From positions 234,744 through 298,743 of the forward strand of contig MU858074.1 of NCBI GenBank assembly GCA_033297075.1: 64,000 nt of DNA, written 5' to 3'. Under the pieces are notes generated by a model, which made no database searches, was not told where the DNA came from, and was given only the letters and a program-made list of their open reading frames with translations. Positions 1 through 12,803 of the stretch are shown piece after piece. Position 1 is the stretch's first letter. Each line of letters starts with the position of its first letter. The position numbers were made by a program, and so were the translations under genes. The stretch is from Rhypophila decipiens. Taxonomy: Eukaryota; Ascomycota; Sordariomycetes; Sordariales; Naviculisporaceae.

Positions 1-667
1 ATGTAACGTACGTACCACGAAACAAAATTATATAGCTCACAGACTACCTCATGTTGATGTTTTGTATCTGATCCTTGGCCAGTCAGTACCTATCTATCAG
101 GTTGGACACATGCAGGAGACATTGAGTTTAGATGATATCAACTACTGGGAGGAACGATGTCGATGCATGCCTGGACGGACCTCCTTCAATATGAGCTACA
201 TACTGGTACTTACAAGCCATGACTGAACTCGATGTCTGGTATCAACGAAGAAATACAACTTAATTACCAAGTCGTAACTCGAACACACTCGATTCAGTGA
301 AGCAAGTAAGCAGGAACATAGCATAATACCACAAGTCGCCATGAAAGCCAGAAAGACAAACAAGCAAGGGACAATAATGATTGCGTTAGTTAGTAGGACT
401 TGTCTAACTAACCGACGAGATCGAAATGGTAGTCGTTCATTCTCATTCATCATATAAAGAAGTAAGGCTAGCTGCAAGGCAACAAACCACTGTTGATCAA
501 TGCATAGTATATAGTCTGTCTGCAACGGGTGAAAACAGTGACAGCTAGCTAGGTAGTAAATAAACAAGACAGATAGATATAGAGATGATCATGATAGAAA
601 AGAATAATAGATAGTTGAAAAGAGAAAAAGTCCAAAAAAAAACAAAGTAGAATCGCGCCGGGAATTG
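1..667. other. Intergenic, no gene recognised
   Basis: Only short open frames with no recognisable motif. The longest, on the minus strand at about 196-567, has hydrophobic stretches but no family resemblance that I can name. I see no promoter, repeat or RNA gene here. Confidence 0.6.
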
Positions 668-755
668 AGCCCGACGTGGGGGTCGAACCCACAACCTTGA
701 GATTGGTGATCTCTTGAATAAGAGTCTCACGCTCTACCGATTGAGCTAGCCGGGC
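668..755 (-). tRNA. tRNA-Lys(CTT) with a 15-nt intron
   Basis: Read on the minus strand, the sequence folds as a full cloverleaf. The acceptor stem GCCCGGC pairs with GTCGGGC (one G-T wobble). The D arm contains the A box TAGCTCAATCGG, the anticodon stem is TGAGA/TCTCA, and the T arm GTGGG/CCCAC carries loop TTCGACC (B box). The discriminator is T. Between the anticodon-stem strands are 22 nt. Removing 15 nt after position 37 leaves a 7-nt loop CTCTTAA with anticodon CTT, so this is a lysine tRNA with the intron in the canonical place. It stands alone with no gene nearby. Confidence 0.92.
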
Positions 756-3700
756 TGGCTAGCCAGGCGGATACTCTGTGCTTGTTGGAAAAGTGATCCG
801 GAGTTTTGCCTTATATCCCGCCTCCTGCAGTGGGTCGTAACAAGGAAAACATTTTTTTACTTGTACGGAGATTCAAAGGCGTCTTTGTCCACTGTAGCGG
901 AAAATAGGGCGTAAAACCAAAGCGGGGAAATGCAGTGGGCGAAAAAGAAAAGTTTGTTTGCGGGGACAAGTTGGGGAAAACACTTCCCCCTATTTTTGGT
1001 CCTGAACGCTACCGTATGTCACTCGAGTGTCCTGGGTCATAAGGTGGGGATATCAACCTCTTGAGATGGCAGGATCTCGAATTTGTGACATACGAGGCTC
1101 CTGATGCTCGACAGCCCAGTTTCGAATATTTTATACGATCTTTCTCGACAGATAAGCGGCATCTGATGAAGCATAATGGCAAAAGTTCAGCTCAGGGTGA
1201 ACAAGAAGCAGCTCGTTTTGCTTGACCACGATCAATCCCATCTTGACATCAATGTGTCTCTTTATCTCCAATTTGCCAGATACAAATATGGACGTTGCAC
1301 AAGGCTAGCTGAACCGTCTAGTAGCGCGCTAGAAAACGACGCAGGGTGGCAGTCCATGATAGTATCAGGATGACAGTTGGGGCTTGGGAACGAACCTCAT
1401 TGGGTGTCAAAATCTCAAGGCTTCTCAAGAAATCATGTACGCACTTGAGAATGCGCCAGGATAGATGGTGAGATTCTGGGGAATTGATCGCTTTGTCGAG
1501 ACCAGCTTCTCGAATTTGGGACCGTGTACACATACGTCAGAGGATAGAGGCTCTGGTCGAGGGTCTGCGGGACCCGTGCTCGTCGTTCTGTCAGATTATG
1601 ACCACCACAAGTACCTTGGACGCATCAACGCACCACCAGTCGAGTGCCAGCAACCAGTCCATCAGAGGGAAACGGTCCAGGGGGTGAGGGTAGGAGATAA
1701 GAAGACACTCATCCCAGCCCTTCCTCGGACACGAAAGAGGGGATCATGTAGCAGTTTGCTACTAGTACCAGACATATTTGTACACGTGAGGGAAATTGCT
1801 ATACGGGGTAATCTTGAAGGAAACCAGCACGGGTCCAACTCCCCGTTCCCATTTGACAAGACATCTGTTACACTTAGCCATCACAGGAAAGGTTCCGGGC
1901 TCCAGTGAGACATTGCCATGTTAGTTCTGCCGCGCCTGTTGGAAACGGCTGTGGGTTCGGGGATAATTATGCTCCCCCAGAGACGGGCTCGTTGGCTGAG
2001 AAGTCGCGATATGGGGCCGATTCTGGCATGAACTGATGTTGGCGAAGAGCGTCATGTTCACATTCTATCGATCGGTCCTATCATTGCTGTTCAACGGTGT
2101 ATCAGAAGACATCATGGGCGTGGGCCTATTGTAAGGTGATGTATCAGTAGGCTGAAAAGCAGGACAATGAGGCTGCTGGAGATAATCAGCTGTGATTCTC
2201 ACCCCACAAGAACCGAAACTTGACGATGACAGGAGGTTATTGGCCCTATGGGGATAGCAAGGAGAGACATTTTGCGTTGAGAGAAGGAAGTTCTTGGGGT
2301 CAAGGTGAGAGCCGAACCTTTCCAAAATCGGGAAGCCACTCGTCAGCCCATGATAGCCATTGACAAATCTTACTAGAGAAGAGCACTTGCTCTCCTCTTC
2401 TCTCTCACAAGCCTTGTATGACCCCAGCCAGCCTCTGGCACGATCTAGCGCTGTCCCGTTGGCGTACACAAGCCAGTAGAGCCCTACGGCCGAGACATTT
2501 CGAAACTAGACCAAAACGGAGGAAAAGAGCGGATAAGCTAGCCACCCGTTTGAGCAAGAGAGAAAGAGGAGCCAGGAGTGAAGCAAGAGGAGCCCACGTG
2601 AACGACACAAGTAATTCCTGACAACATATCATGTCCAACATTGGTGAGCATGTTGAGCTGAGAATATGCACGTCTGACGGGCAAGAAGTTGGCAGAGGAG
2701 AACTTGTTGGCCGGGTTGGAATCAATGGAAGGATGTTGTCTGGTATGTTTGCCCGCATCGTTCCTGCTTTCTTCCACTTGAAGAGCGGAGCACATGACTT
2801 GGACATGACCTATCAAGATAGGAAAGGCGACGAAAGGCGGATACGAAGATCCAAAGGAAGGCTCAAGTTAAAAATAAGCATAGACCAAGAGAATCCGTCA
2901 GAGGACAAGATCGATCTGAGTTGTCGTTGACATGACGATGATGCAGGAGAAAGACTACGGTAGGTGCGCAGTCATGCATGCAGTTGCCATACGTGCGCTA
3001 GACCAGCTTTTGACGGGCTCAATGAAGATACAGAAAGAAAAACCGCACAGAATTCTGCTTATATTCAAAAAGGGACAGAATTCAATGTCGAAACGGGGGT
3101 GGCGGCTGGTGGTCGTGATACCTTCACACCATCTCGAAATCACGTTACTGACGAGGACTCCAAAAGGAGTGCGAGTTCCTGCCGCCTGGGTGACCCCCGC
3201 CAGCCAGTCAAATGCCGGAAACCCATGTCCACCTGGAGTGACCCCCTACTAGCGCAACCTCCGCTGGAACCGAGAGCAGGGGTTCTTGAACAGAGCCCCG
3301 CCTCGGCGCCTCCAGCTCTCACTAACAACCGCGACCGTCATCCCTCCCGGCCGTCCGCCCGTCTGGCTCGGCTCGCGGTCAGGGATTCGCTCAACGACAA
3401 GGTGCTGACTGCGAACAGACATTCAAGACTCACATGTGAACAATTAGGAAACGCATGAATACCCGGCCGATCTCGCAATTTCTGTTCACAACTTTGTGCT
3501 TCAGTTCACCGATACCAAGATCCTAGACGATCATCGCAACCCGGGACCTTGTGTTAGTGTATGCGGGGCAATTAACGGCGGAGGCAGCCCGTTAAAGAGC
3601 CACTAACAAGATCTTGGGGATCGATGCCTTGCAGTTGCAGGCTTGCAGCAGGGGAGAAAATCTTCTTCAGGTTCGTCTACCAGTATGTATGCCACGTCAC

Positions 3701-6700
3701 CAGCCTCATATTGATCGGTGTCGGCGAACATATTGAAAGAAAGGGAAAATTGTTCTTGTGGCGGAGTGCATGTTACTGGGCAAAGTGCTGCACTCGCCAC
3801 AAGCTAACAGACCCAAATCATGCTTCTCGTGCATATCGCTCGGTGCATGTAACCAAAGGGACCAACTCTCCGCGCGGTCAGACTCTCGAAAACCCCGGTC
3901 ACTTGATCAAAATCTGCGATTCCTTGCTGACAGGAATAGACGACAAGCGACAGGCGATAGACGCCGCCGAAAAAGTGGATTGCGGCGACCGTTTTTCAGG
4001 ACCCGAGTTGAGTCTCCTTGTTCTTGATAACAGGCAAGGAGAGGTGCCAACGCATACTTGTCTTCAGCTATGCTTGGGTTTATGACTCTTCTGAGAGTTG
4101 GATCTGCTTGAGGAGAGCTGGATAGCCGCCAAGGGGGGACGATGGTATGATAGTATGGCATCATATCTGCTCCGGTCCGGAGTCGGAGAGCCAGGTTTAA
4201 CCAGAATGAACTGTCTTGAGACAATGAGAGAAACCATGCACCAGGAAAGCGGTATGGAAGCAGTGAAAGGAAGTCCCCCCACACAACTGAAGTCCTCGAT
4301 GACGACCGTGCTTTATTCCATCAGTCACTTCTCTCTGCTGCATAACGACGAGATATGCACTTTGCTTTCCAATCCCACCGGCCGGCGACGCGCCCACAGA
4401 CACCCTGTGGTGGGAGGTCAGAGTCGCAGACGAGCCATAAAATGCCGTTTGAAGCACAGTGAGTGGTCCGTATGTCCCCGTCTCAATACACCCACTGTGC
4501 AAGAACCAGCCAAGGTATGCATACGGTTCGTAGATCCGAACGAAACATGCATATGGGAAGAGAGAGAGAAAAAAGAGCGTGGTGGTGGTGGTGGGTTGCT
4601 TTCTCGTTGGAGTAACCCTTCCAGACCTTTCTCGGTATTTTGACCAATCCGGGAAGCTTTTGCTTCATTTAAACGTCGGGGGAGTCCGTTCTATGTTATC
4701 AGATAGAAGACTCTCAGAAGGTTCGAACTGTGCAACGATAGATTTTCCATGAGGTGCACAGCGTCCGAGTTTGTGTTCTCGAACAAATCCAAGAAAATTT
4801 GAATATCGGGTCACACAGCAATACGGGGAGTTCCGTGGACATGGAACATCCCATGGATTCCCGATTTAATAGCTATGTTCGAACTTCAAGGGAGGCTTGA
4901 GTCGAAATGAGAAAGAAGAAAAAGGAGCCCACGTTTGCCAAGGATGAGGGAATTCATTAATTATCAATCTTCATTGGACAGAAATCCATCACAACAGACC
5001 AATCAGAAAATTTCGACATTTCTGAATACCATCCCACCCGGAATCTGATAACTAGTGCGGCGACCTTCAACAAATCATCAAGAGAGAACAAGGCGGTTGT
5101 CGAGACAGAGGCGTGCTTTTCAGAGAGCGGGGAGATGGGCAAGTGGGTGACAAAAAAAGAGGGACTGCAGAACAATCAACTACAATTATCAATAAATAAC
5201 TTAAGTATTTTATACATTCTTCATTTAAAACTAGCACTATTTAACAGCTAATCTTCTCTTCTATAATTTCAACAAGTATCATATACTAAGAAACAGTTTT
5301 GGTTGAAGAGGATGAGAAAAAAGATAGCGGGTTTTCGGCGATCGTTGCCAGTTTGTACCATTTGCAGTACCTGTTTTTTTGTCACCCACTTGATGGGTAA
5401 GACGAGTTAAACGACACCCCTGGACACCCCTGGACACCTCTACGGGCAACACTAACCCGAAGATCATTCCTTTCAGTATTCCGAGCGAGATAGATCGGTC
5501 GTTGGTACCACCGATGTTGTCTTGAGCTTCCTGATCTGGAGACGCAGATCGCTTTGGTTATGCTTTGTTTCCATGTCCTGGATATAGCATAAGCTCAGAC
5601 TGTCTTGTGATTCCTCAGTTTGAGAGAAGATAGCTGAGCAATCATTGTACGAAGACCGTAAGAGGAATTCACCGGTACGCCTTGCGAAGAAGGAGATTTC
5701 GTAAGCGGCTTTGATGCTTACGAATTACCAACGACAGCAGATACCATCCAAACTTGCGGATTGAACTGGCGGATTGAGTTGATCGAATATACGTGTCTTG
5801 GTTGATGATGCGGCCCGCAGTCGCAAGCGCCTACGACTTGATAAAATAGAGATGTTGATATTGACGTTGGAACCGTTGATGAGCCACGGTTGAGGCAAAA
5901 TGACCAACAATGAGCAGGGCTTTTTACCCGCTCAAACGTACATTCACAGCTAGCTGTTAGCGAAGAAGGGCCTCTGCACATAAATCTGGTAACTACTATC
6001 CGTACAGAGCTCACTAACAAAATCGTATCCGTACTGAGTGACCTATCGTGTGCAAAACCTTACAGGGAAGCTGCGCTAAACTAGCCCGCCGTTATCCGAG
6101 GCGGTCGGCGGACCAGGTGCCACCAAGGCCTGGGCCGTCTGGCCAAGCAAGCCCCACCGCCTGGATCAAGGACTCCCTCCAACGTCCACTGAGAACAGCG
6201 AACCGTCTCGTCGCCTCAGAAAACGTGGAAGCGATAATCCATCGACCGTCGACCAGTTCTCAACCGCCTCTCTTATTATTGCCCCTGGGAATCCATGGTT
6301 ATAAGACAATCACCAACTCATAATTGCTCATTAATTCTCAGCGTTAGATCCACAACCAAGCATCAATGGTCGTACTGGGAAGATGGCGACTTTTGCTCCC
6401 ACAGACATTGAAAGGCCCTGAAGGCTCGAAGCAAAACTAACCGAACGACGGTGGGCAGAGTGTTGCTTCTGGGCTCCTAGGGTCTGGCGCCCAATCGCGC
6501 GCCATCAAGAGCCCTCTGAAAGCTCATAGGGCGTTTGGGCATGCATCTTCCAGGGCTGTCCTTCTCCGCGCATAGCGGCAAGGCGGCGCAGTTTCGCTAG
6601 CACCGCGCAGCCGAGGACAGGTCGGGCGATCTGCCAACGACCTGGCTGCGGTCCTGCGTCCCCTCAAATCGAGAAGTCCCTCCGCGACCGCCGACCCAGT

Positions 6701-7964
6701 GAGGTTTTGAGCTCGGATGGATTTGCAGGGCTTGCAGTTGCATATCCAGCTCTTCCAGTCTCCCCAAAGCCAAGCTGCATATGCACCTGGCATACCGGTG
6801 GCTGTCGTTGTTCCTCGCTCCAGTCCCACTCGCCTGTCATGCCCGTTGGGACAGTGTGTCAATAGGCGGGATTCGCTCTCTCCTGCATCGACCTCTTCCC
6901 TCTCTGCCCAATCCAACCCTCATACCAGCCATCCTTCACCCTTCCAGAGCACCTGACTTGAAGCCGTGATGCACGGATATATCGCAATGGGCCTTGGGCA
7001 ACGGCTGCTGCTCACGCCACCCGTGCCAGAAATGGCACTAAGACTACGAAAGTTCTTGTCTCTCATCTTTTTTAGTCTCGGTGCACTAGTGAAATCCCCC
7101 GGTCTGTACGTACCGATGATAGACACACGCCGCTTTCGACATTTTATTCTATGGCTAGACTATCAACAGGTCCCGGGAAACCGGCAGGCCAGGACTAGAG
7201 TCAACATAGCTACCTCCCGGACAGGTCTCACTCCATATATCCACAAGTACCCCTGGCTAGGAGAAAGTAGACATGGTCTACCATCTCCGTACTTGATATA
7301 CCCTTTCCCACCTCTGTCCTTGTACTCTTCTACATTCGTCTGCCCTCTTGCAACTTGCTGCCATATCCGCCGCCCCTCTCGTATATGCTACTTGTTCCTG
7401 TGGTGCAAGTGGCTCGATTCGACCAGTTGGGCAAAAACCGAACGTCTTCTCCATATACTTCCATTACTTGGCTTACCATTCGCCCCCCTCTACCTTATAC
7501 CCGCCTGGGACATATCGGAACCGCCTCTTTGCAACCGCGAGCTTACACGCGCCATCCCGTGGGTGACTAGCGACCCCTCCATTCTGGTCTTTACCGTTAT
7601 TCGTCGTGGGGTTAGGCCTGGCGCCAGTGACTGTTTAGTTTTCCAGGAGACAGTTCTTTGCTTGTTTCTTTTTCACTTTCACCATATTGCGTCGAGTTAC
7701 TGGATACTCTTCTTAACTTTTTAATATTTATTATCTTCTCACTGCGAAGCTGGACTAGCAACCACCCCGGAGACTGCCATATCGAGCCGGCACCTAGTAT
7801 ACACAACGATTCTACCAGGCTGCGGGCTATCACGACATTTTGATAGCTCTGCCTTGGGTACAGCATCTATCGGACACGGTTGTTAATCCTATATCAGTCG
7901 AAAGTAGTGTAGATTATGCTGGGGATATCAGGGTTCAGTGCACGGGTTATATGATCGGAGCAGC
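756..7964. other. Long intergenic region (7.2 kb) without a supported gene
   Basis: All open frames are short and lack recognisable domains, and many begin at non-ATG codons. A three-copy run of a roughly 10-bp unit resembling GGACACCCCT lies near 5413-5440. From about 7300 to 7500 the plus strand is pyrimidine-rich (CT-rich), as is usual in filamentous fungal promoters and leaders, so the last kilobase probably holds the promoter and 5' UTR of the gene starting at 7965. A 252-residue open frame at 6966-7724 lies inside that CT-rich leader; it resembles no family and is probably fortuitous. Confidence 0.5.
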
Positions 7965-10900
7965 ATGGCATCCTTTAGGACCGGGCCGGTAGGTACCGGG
8001 GCCGGTGAATCAGGACCAATTTTTGAACCATATGAGACGGGCATACCGTCGAGCTCAAGGTTAAGGGGCAATAGGAAAGAGCCTGGAGCGAGTCACGAGA
8101 GGTCCCGAACCATTCCACAACCAAAGGCGCCGAGCAGATTACCGCAGTCCCTACCTCTTCGACGACCTTCCTACGACCAGGCAGAACAAATATATTACGA
8201 CCGAAAGCCGCAGACGCGGAATTCGATGGTGGGTGGCAACTCGATCACCGTAAGCAGCGGTATTCCGAACCCGAGCAGCTCGATAGCCCCGAGACGTCGA
8301 AATGTCCTCAGACGGAAACACTCGGGACTGCAACAAGAAATGCCTAACAGCCGTGAAGGCTCTCGTGACGAGTCGAGGAGAACTAGCTCGTCGGCGTCAA
8401 ACCCCCTCTCCCAGACCACGGCCGATGCTTACGCGGGATCACGCTTTGATCGAAACCTGACTGCGAGTCCGATGGAAATTCGAGTGGCACAACAGGTGGA
8501 CCTCCCCAGGACGACGGCGCAGACGGTGACTATATATCCGGAGCTAGACAGATATCGTGGCATAGACACAGACAGCCCGGCACGAGCTGAAAGCCCCGGC
8601 CTCGAATTGCCTCATCGCATCGCAACTCATGACCTCCCACCACCGACACCATTATTTTCGGGGGCAAGCAGCCAATTTAGTGGCTGGAGTGGCAGCCCTT
8701 CCACGAGGTTTTCTGGGTCCCCCGGTCCTGGACCATATAGCCGAGACACCACGCCCACCTCCATCTCGTCGCAATCTCCCGGGCTGGTGGCACCCATGCG
8801 TATTCCAACGTCAGTGGCCAGAATGAGACAGATTGATGCCGCCCATACCAGACCACCGGTCAGCCGAAGAAGAACCGGGAGCATATCAAATGACACGGAT
8901 GTCATTAGCGCCCACACCCAGGGCCTGGCAGCTGTCAGGGAATCACTGACCTCATCGTCGTCGTCCAACTCGACGGTGCGCGAGGCCGACAAGAAGGACC
9001 AGAAGAAAAAAAAGAGGCTGTCTCCCCCGCCCCCCAGTCCACCACCCCGGAAGTCGTCGCAGAAGTTCAGGAAGAACCGAGATGAAGACGAATCTCGTGC
9101 GAAATCATCCCGCGAGCCCGCCCAACCATTGACGATAGCACCCCCGAAGTCCATAGCCAGCTCATATTCTCGTCCTCGTCCTCGTCCCACGCAGTCACAG
9201 AGTGCCCCGAGCGTTCCGACCGTCCAGGCTATCCAGACTGCTGTGTCTCCCAAGCCGGCGCCACCAGTACGGCCGAGTCGAGATGGGACTCCCGATCTTC
9301 ACTCTCAGGTGGGACTGCCGCTTCCCATCATTCACAGCAACCTATCAACGACATCCTTGTCCGAGAGACGGCAGAGCAGCCAGTTTCCCCCTGGTCAGGC
9401 CCCTGCCAGCCTCGCCAGCCTGTCAAGTTCGGCTCCTGATCGGCCAAGCTATCTCTCACGTGCGCCTGTTGGAAGGGAACCGACACCAGTCCCCAGGTCA
9501 GGTTCTTCTGCTGACGGAATGAATGCCACAAAACCGCCATCCGGGAGAAGCACCCGTACCCCGAGTCCAAGTGTATCCGGCTTCAAGTCGCGGTTCCCAC
9601 TTTTTGGACGCAAATCAAAAGCTGCAGCAGAACCCGCCGCGGCTTCGAGACCAGAGAAAGCAGCCAGGAAGGGGCCAGCAGCAGGAACCGGCCACGAGGG
9701 CTATGGGAAATTAGGGGCGGTGCGCAGAAGAAGTAACAGCGTCGCAACTCCTGGACGTGCAATCCCCGGGACTATGTCCTCACAGGAAACTCTGGACAGC
9801 AACCAATCGACCGACCCCTTCTTGCTGGAGCGCATGGCACCGGTCGTCATTGCTGGAGGCGAGGTTATCGAGAACAGGAATACCAGCTCGGAGCTGTACC
9901 GGACCGAGAGCAACCAGAGCTTCTCCTACGGCCGTCCCAGCGTTGAATCTAGGAACAGCTCACAGGTGTCGTTATCGTCTCGCGAAGGCGCCCGGCATAC
10001 TCTCTGGCCCTCGCCTTTCCCACGACCTGCCACCAAGACGCCTTCGATCGGCAGCCGACGTCCATCCGATAGCAGTGATTCGGAAGCGCCTGCCTTCAAG
10101 TCCTCTCTCGCCGTACGAAGGTCAATGCAGCGACTCAAGTCTGGGGAGCGGGAGACTCGGAGGATACCGAAACCGATAGTCACCCGTGCTCAGGTCATAT
10201 CTCCTTCGATAACCAGCGCGGACGCGAGTATAATGTCGGACGATTCGGTCTTTGTTCCTTCGGCAGAACTTGGTGCGCGCAGTAAGGAGGCTGATGGCGC
10301 ACCGGCGCCCAAGAAGCTCTTGAAGCGAGCTCGATCACCCCGAAAATGGAACCTTTTTAGTCGGTCGCATAGCCAGCCTGCCGTGGAGAAGATAATCGAT
10401 GAGACGCCATCCAACGCTGTTGCAGTCGCCGCGGCCGTGAAGGTCGTACCGCCGTCGAAACCTGTACCCTTCTACGCCATAATGGACTCGTCGGAGCAAG
10501 AAGATAGCGACGCGCCTGATGTCGAGCAGATGTTGCGCGGCGCAAGGGGGAAAGCACCTCTTTTGAATCCCCAGACAACAGAGGTCCAAAAGCGCATGTC
10601 AGCCATTACGCGAGCTCCAGCGCCCAACGCGCCAGCAATCCTGGAGGATCCTGCACCTCAGCAAATAGCTCCTCGGAGGCACCATAATGCACCGCCTGTC
10701 AGCTTCCCAAAGCCGTTACTCTCACCGCCCCAGTCTGTCTCGGTCCCGGGTCCATCCAAGAGGACGGCGCCAGCACCAGCAACAGCGCCAGCACCTCCCA
10801 AACCGACTGGACGTCCGAGCAGACTACCCCAGGTTGGCCGCATTCCGAAGGTTGTGAGCGCGCGCGCCGAGCAAATCTCGCCCAAGAGCTTCTCGAGGCC

Positions 10901-12803
10901 ATTCCACAGGCTAAGTTACCAGGCTCCAATCTTGACAGCTGATGACCAAGATGCCCAATTCGTGGCCAAAGGACCCAGCCCGCCCAAACCATCTACTCCC
11001 GAGCTTACTCTAGATGGATCCACGACAACAACCGGCACCAATGCCTCGACTTTTGTGTTTAATCCCGAGACCGAGGCGACGCCTGTGGACTCGCTCGAGA
11101 AGCCTAACGACGAGTTTCTTTCCTTCCCGCCACGAAAGGACTCACAGAGCACGACGACCACAACGACCAGCAGCTCAGGAGGCTTGTTCGCCTACGCAAA
11201 TGCCACAGCTGTAGTACCAGACCGCCACACTCCTCTTGCTGAAGACGAGATATGGGATGAGTACAACGACCTCCTCGGCGAGGACACCATGAGAGTATTG
11301 CCTTCTGCAAGACAATCGCTCGCCAAGGGGCCTCGGCACCAAGCTGTCAAGCCGGACGGCCGCATGCATGCCTTGCCTTCGCTCGAGTCGCCCACCGTCA
11401 ATACGTTTCCCATGCAGAGCATCAACCAAGCCCTGGAGCCGCCAAAAGAAAAGGAGCCAGTGACTTCAAGCATCTACAGCCTCGACTTTGGCGCCAGGAT
11501 CAAACAAGCTCTAGAGCTGGCCGATGACCCAGTAACATCATTCTACGACTCAGAGTCCCCCTGCAGTGCCGAATGTCTCGACGAAGACGAGCAAGAAGTC
11601 ACAGTAGCGAGCCCAGCACAAACAGCACCTCCTAAGAAGACCGAAGTACCACAGCCACCAACAAGAGAAATCAACACTGCCAGTGCCCGCAAGCAACTAG
11701 TCCGACAATCCGACGCAAGCGGGAGCAGTCTAGAATCACAAGACAACTCGCCCATCTCCCAAGTCAACCTGCGAGTCGGCTCAATGACAGTCAGCAAGTG
11801 GCTCACCTTTGGGCATGTCCTCTTCAGCCCAGTGCGGGAGGAACTCATTCCCATGGTGGGCTCCCTAAAGCGCCACTCGATCCTCGTCATAGACGGACTA
11901 GGCAACGACGACTGGTCTTTCTACGCAGCAGAGACCTATCCAGCAGCAACATTCTTTAATCTCTCTCCTCGTGCGCCACCCCCTGCAGACCATCAAGCCT
12001 CGTCGGCATTCCCGACAACTCCCCCGAATCATCACCAAGTACAATACACCTCCCACCTAGACAAGTTCCCATTCGGCCCGCAGAGTTTTACCTCGGTGGT
12101 GTTCAGGTTCCCCGCCGCCGCGCCAGAGACGCATTACCGGAACGTCATGTCTGAAGCGAGAAGGGTCCTCAAGCCAGGCGGGTTTATCGAATTGTCGATT
12201 TTGGACGTGGACCTGAATAACATGGGGAACCGGGGGCGGAGGGCTATACGGAGATTGAAAGAGAGGATTCATGCCAAGGCGACGGATACTAGTCTTGGAT
12301 CTACTTCGGATCTTGTGCTGCGATTGATGGGGCGCAAGGGATTTACCGAGATCAAGACTTGTCGGGTTGGGGTTCCTGTTGCGAGTGTCATTGCCAAGAC
12401 TTGTTCTTCTTCTTCTTCCTTGGGGGGGAATGAGCAGCAGCAGCAAGTGAGAAGGGGCTCCTCGGTGAGTCACAGTCGGGGTCGGGGTCACAGCCGGAGT
12501 GGGAGTATAGCAGCTGGTCAGCAGCAGAAGAGAAAGGATGATAGGAGTCTGCCCGAGATGATCAACGACGAGGGCCCAGTCGCGGATGAGAATATCACAA
12601 ACATGGTGGCCAAGGTTGGCAGGTGGTGGTATACACGGTGTTATGAGAATGCTGCTGCTGCTTCATCCGAGGGTGGTGCTCCCCGTGGTAGCATCTGGCG
12701 AGACAAGGCTCTGCTTGCCGAGTGTGAGGAGTGGGGGACTAGTTTGAAGCTGATGGTTTGTCATGCTAGGGTTCCCTCTGTTGCGAGGGTTGCTAGTATT
12801 TGA
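7965..12803 (+). CDS. Large disordered protein with C-terminal methyltransferase-like domain
   Basis: A single uninterrupted exon encoding about 1612 residues. I start at 7965 because it is the first in-frame ATG; the frame also opens upstream, but only from a GTG. Residues 1 to about 1260 are low-complexity and rich in Ser, Pro, Arg and Thr, with many SP/TP and RRxS-like sites, so probably disordered and phosphorylated. From about 1265 to 1480 the sequence resembles a class I SAM-dependent methyltransferase fold. It shows a motif-I-like stretch LVIDGLGNDDWSF, a central strand SVVFRFP, and the typical RVLKPGGFIEL loop and strand followed by a helix and a final strand pair. Motif I lacks a clean E/DxGxG pattern, so catalytic activity is uncertain. 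Short poly-Ser and poly-Gln runs follow the domain. Proteins of this architecture are widespread in filamentous ascomycetes but uncharacterised to my knowledge; substrate unknown. Confidence 0.85.
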   Translation: MASFRTGPVGTGAGESGPIFEPYETGIPSSSRLRGNRKEPGASHERSRTIPQPKAPSRLPQSLPLRRPSYDQAEQIYYDRKPQTRNSMVGGNSITVSSGIPNPSSSIAPRRRNVLRRKHSGLQQEMPNSREGSRDESRRTSSSASNPLSQTTADAYAGSRFDRNLTASPMEIRVAQQVDLPRTTAQTVTIYPELDRYRGIDTDSPARAESPGLELPHRIATHDLPPPTPLFSGASSQFSGWSGSPSTRFSGSPGPGPYSRDTTPTSISSQSPGLVAPMRIPTSVARMRQIDAAHTRPPVSRRRTGSISNDTDVISAHTQGLAAVRESLTSSSSSNSTVREADKKDQKKKKRLSPPPPSPPPRKSSQKFRKNRDEDESRAKSSREPAQPLTIAPPKSIASSYSRPRPRPTQSQSAPSVPTVQAIQTAVSPKPAPPVRPSRDGTPDLHSQVGLPLPIIHSNLSTTSLSERRQSSQFPPGQAPASLASLSSSAPDRPSYLSRAPVGREPTPVPRSGSSADGMNATKPPSGRSTRTPSPSVSGFKSRFPLFGRKSKAAAEPAAASRPEKAARKGPAAGTGHEGYGKLGAVRRRSNSVATPGRAIPGTMSSQETLDSNQSTDPFLLERMAPVVIAGGEVIENRNTSSELYRTESNQSFSYGRPSVESRNSSQVSLSSREGARHTLWPSPFPRPATKTPSIGSRRPSDSSDSEAPAFKSSLAVRRSMQRLKSGERETRRIPKPIVTRAQVISPSITSADASIMSDDSVFVPSAELGARSKEADGAPAPKKLLKRARSPRKWNLFSRSHSQPAVEKIIDETPSNAVAVAAAVKVVPPSKPVPFYAIMDSSEQEDSDAPDVEQMLRGARGKAPLLNPQTTEVQKRMSAITRAPAPNAPAILEDPAPQQIAPRRHHNAPPVSFPKPLLSPPQSVSVPGPSKRTAPAPATAPAPPKPTGRPSRLPQVGRIPKVVSARAEQISPKSFSRPFHRLSYQAPILTADDQDAQFVAKGPSPPKPSTPELTLDGSTTTTGTNASTFVFNPETEATPVDSLEKPNDEFLSFPPRKDSQSTTTTTTSSSGGLFAYANATAVVPDRHTPLAEDEIWDEYNDLLGEDTMRVLPSARQSLAKGPRHQAVKPDGRMHALPSLESPTVNTFPMQSINQALEPPKEKEPVTSSIYSLDFGARIKQALELADDPVTSFYDSESPCSAECLDEDEQEVTVASPAQTAPPKKTEVPQPPTREINTASARKQLVRQSDASGSSLESQDNSPISQVNLRVGSMTVSKWLTFGHVLFSPVREELIPMVGSLKRHSILVIDGLGNDDWSFYAAETYPAATFFNLSPRAPPPADHQASSAFPTTPPNHHQVQYTSHLDKFPFGPQSFTSVVFRFPAAAPETHYRNVMSEARRVLKPGGFIELSILDVDLNNMGNRGRRAIRRLKERIHAKATDTSLGSTSDLVLRLMGRKGFTEIKTCRVGVPVASVIAKTCSSSSSLGGNEQQQQVRRGSSVSHSRGRGHSRSGSIAAGQQQKRKDDRSLPEMINDEGPVADENITNMVAKVGRWWYTRCYENAAAASSEGGAPRGSIWRDKALLAECEEWGTSLKLMVCHARVPSVARVASI

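Noticed and set aside
2631..2930. 99-residue ATG frame
   Set aside because: No motif, no splice or promoter context and no neighbouring exon; indistinguishable from chance.
6966..7724. 252-residue open frame upstream of the methyltransferase-like gene
   Set aside because: It lies in CT-rich leader DNA, has no recognisable domain and its composition reflects the pyrimidine bias of a fungal promoter.
8627..9253. 208-residue frame on the minus strand
   Set aside because: Antisense shadow of the large single-exon gene at 7965-12803.
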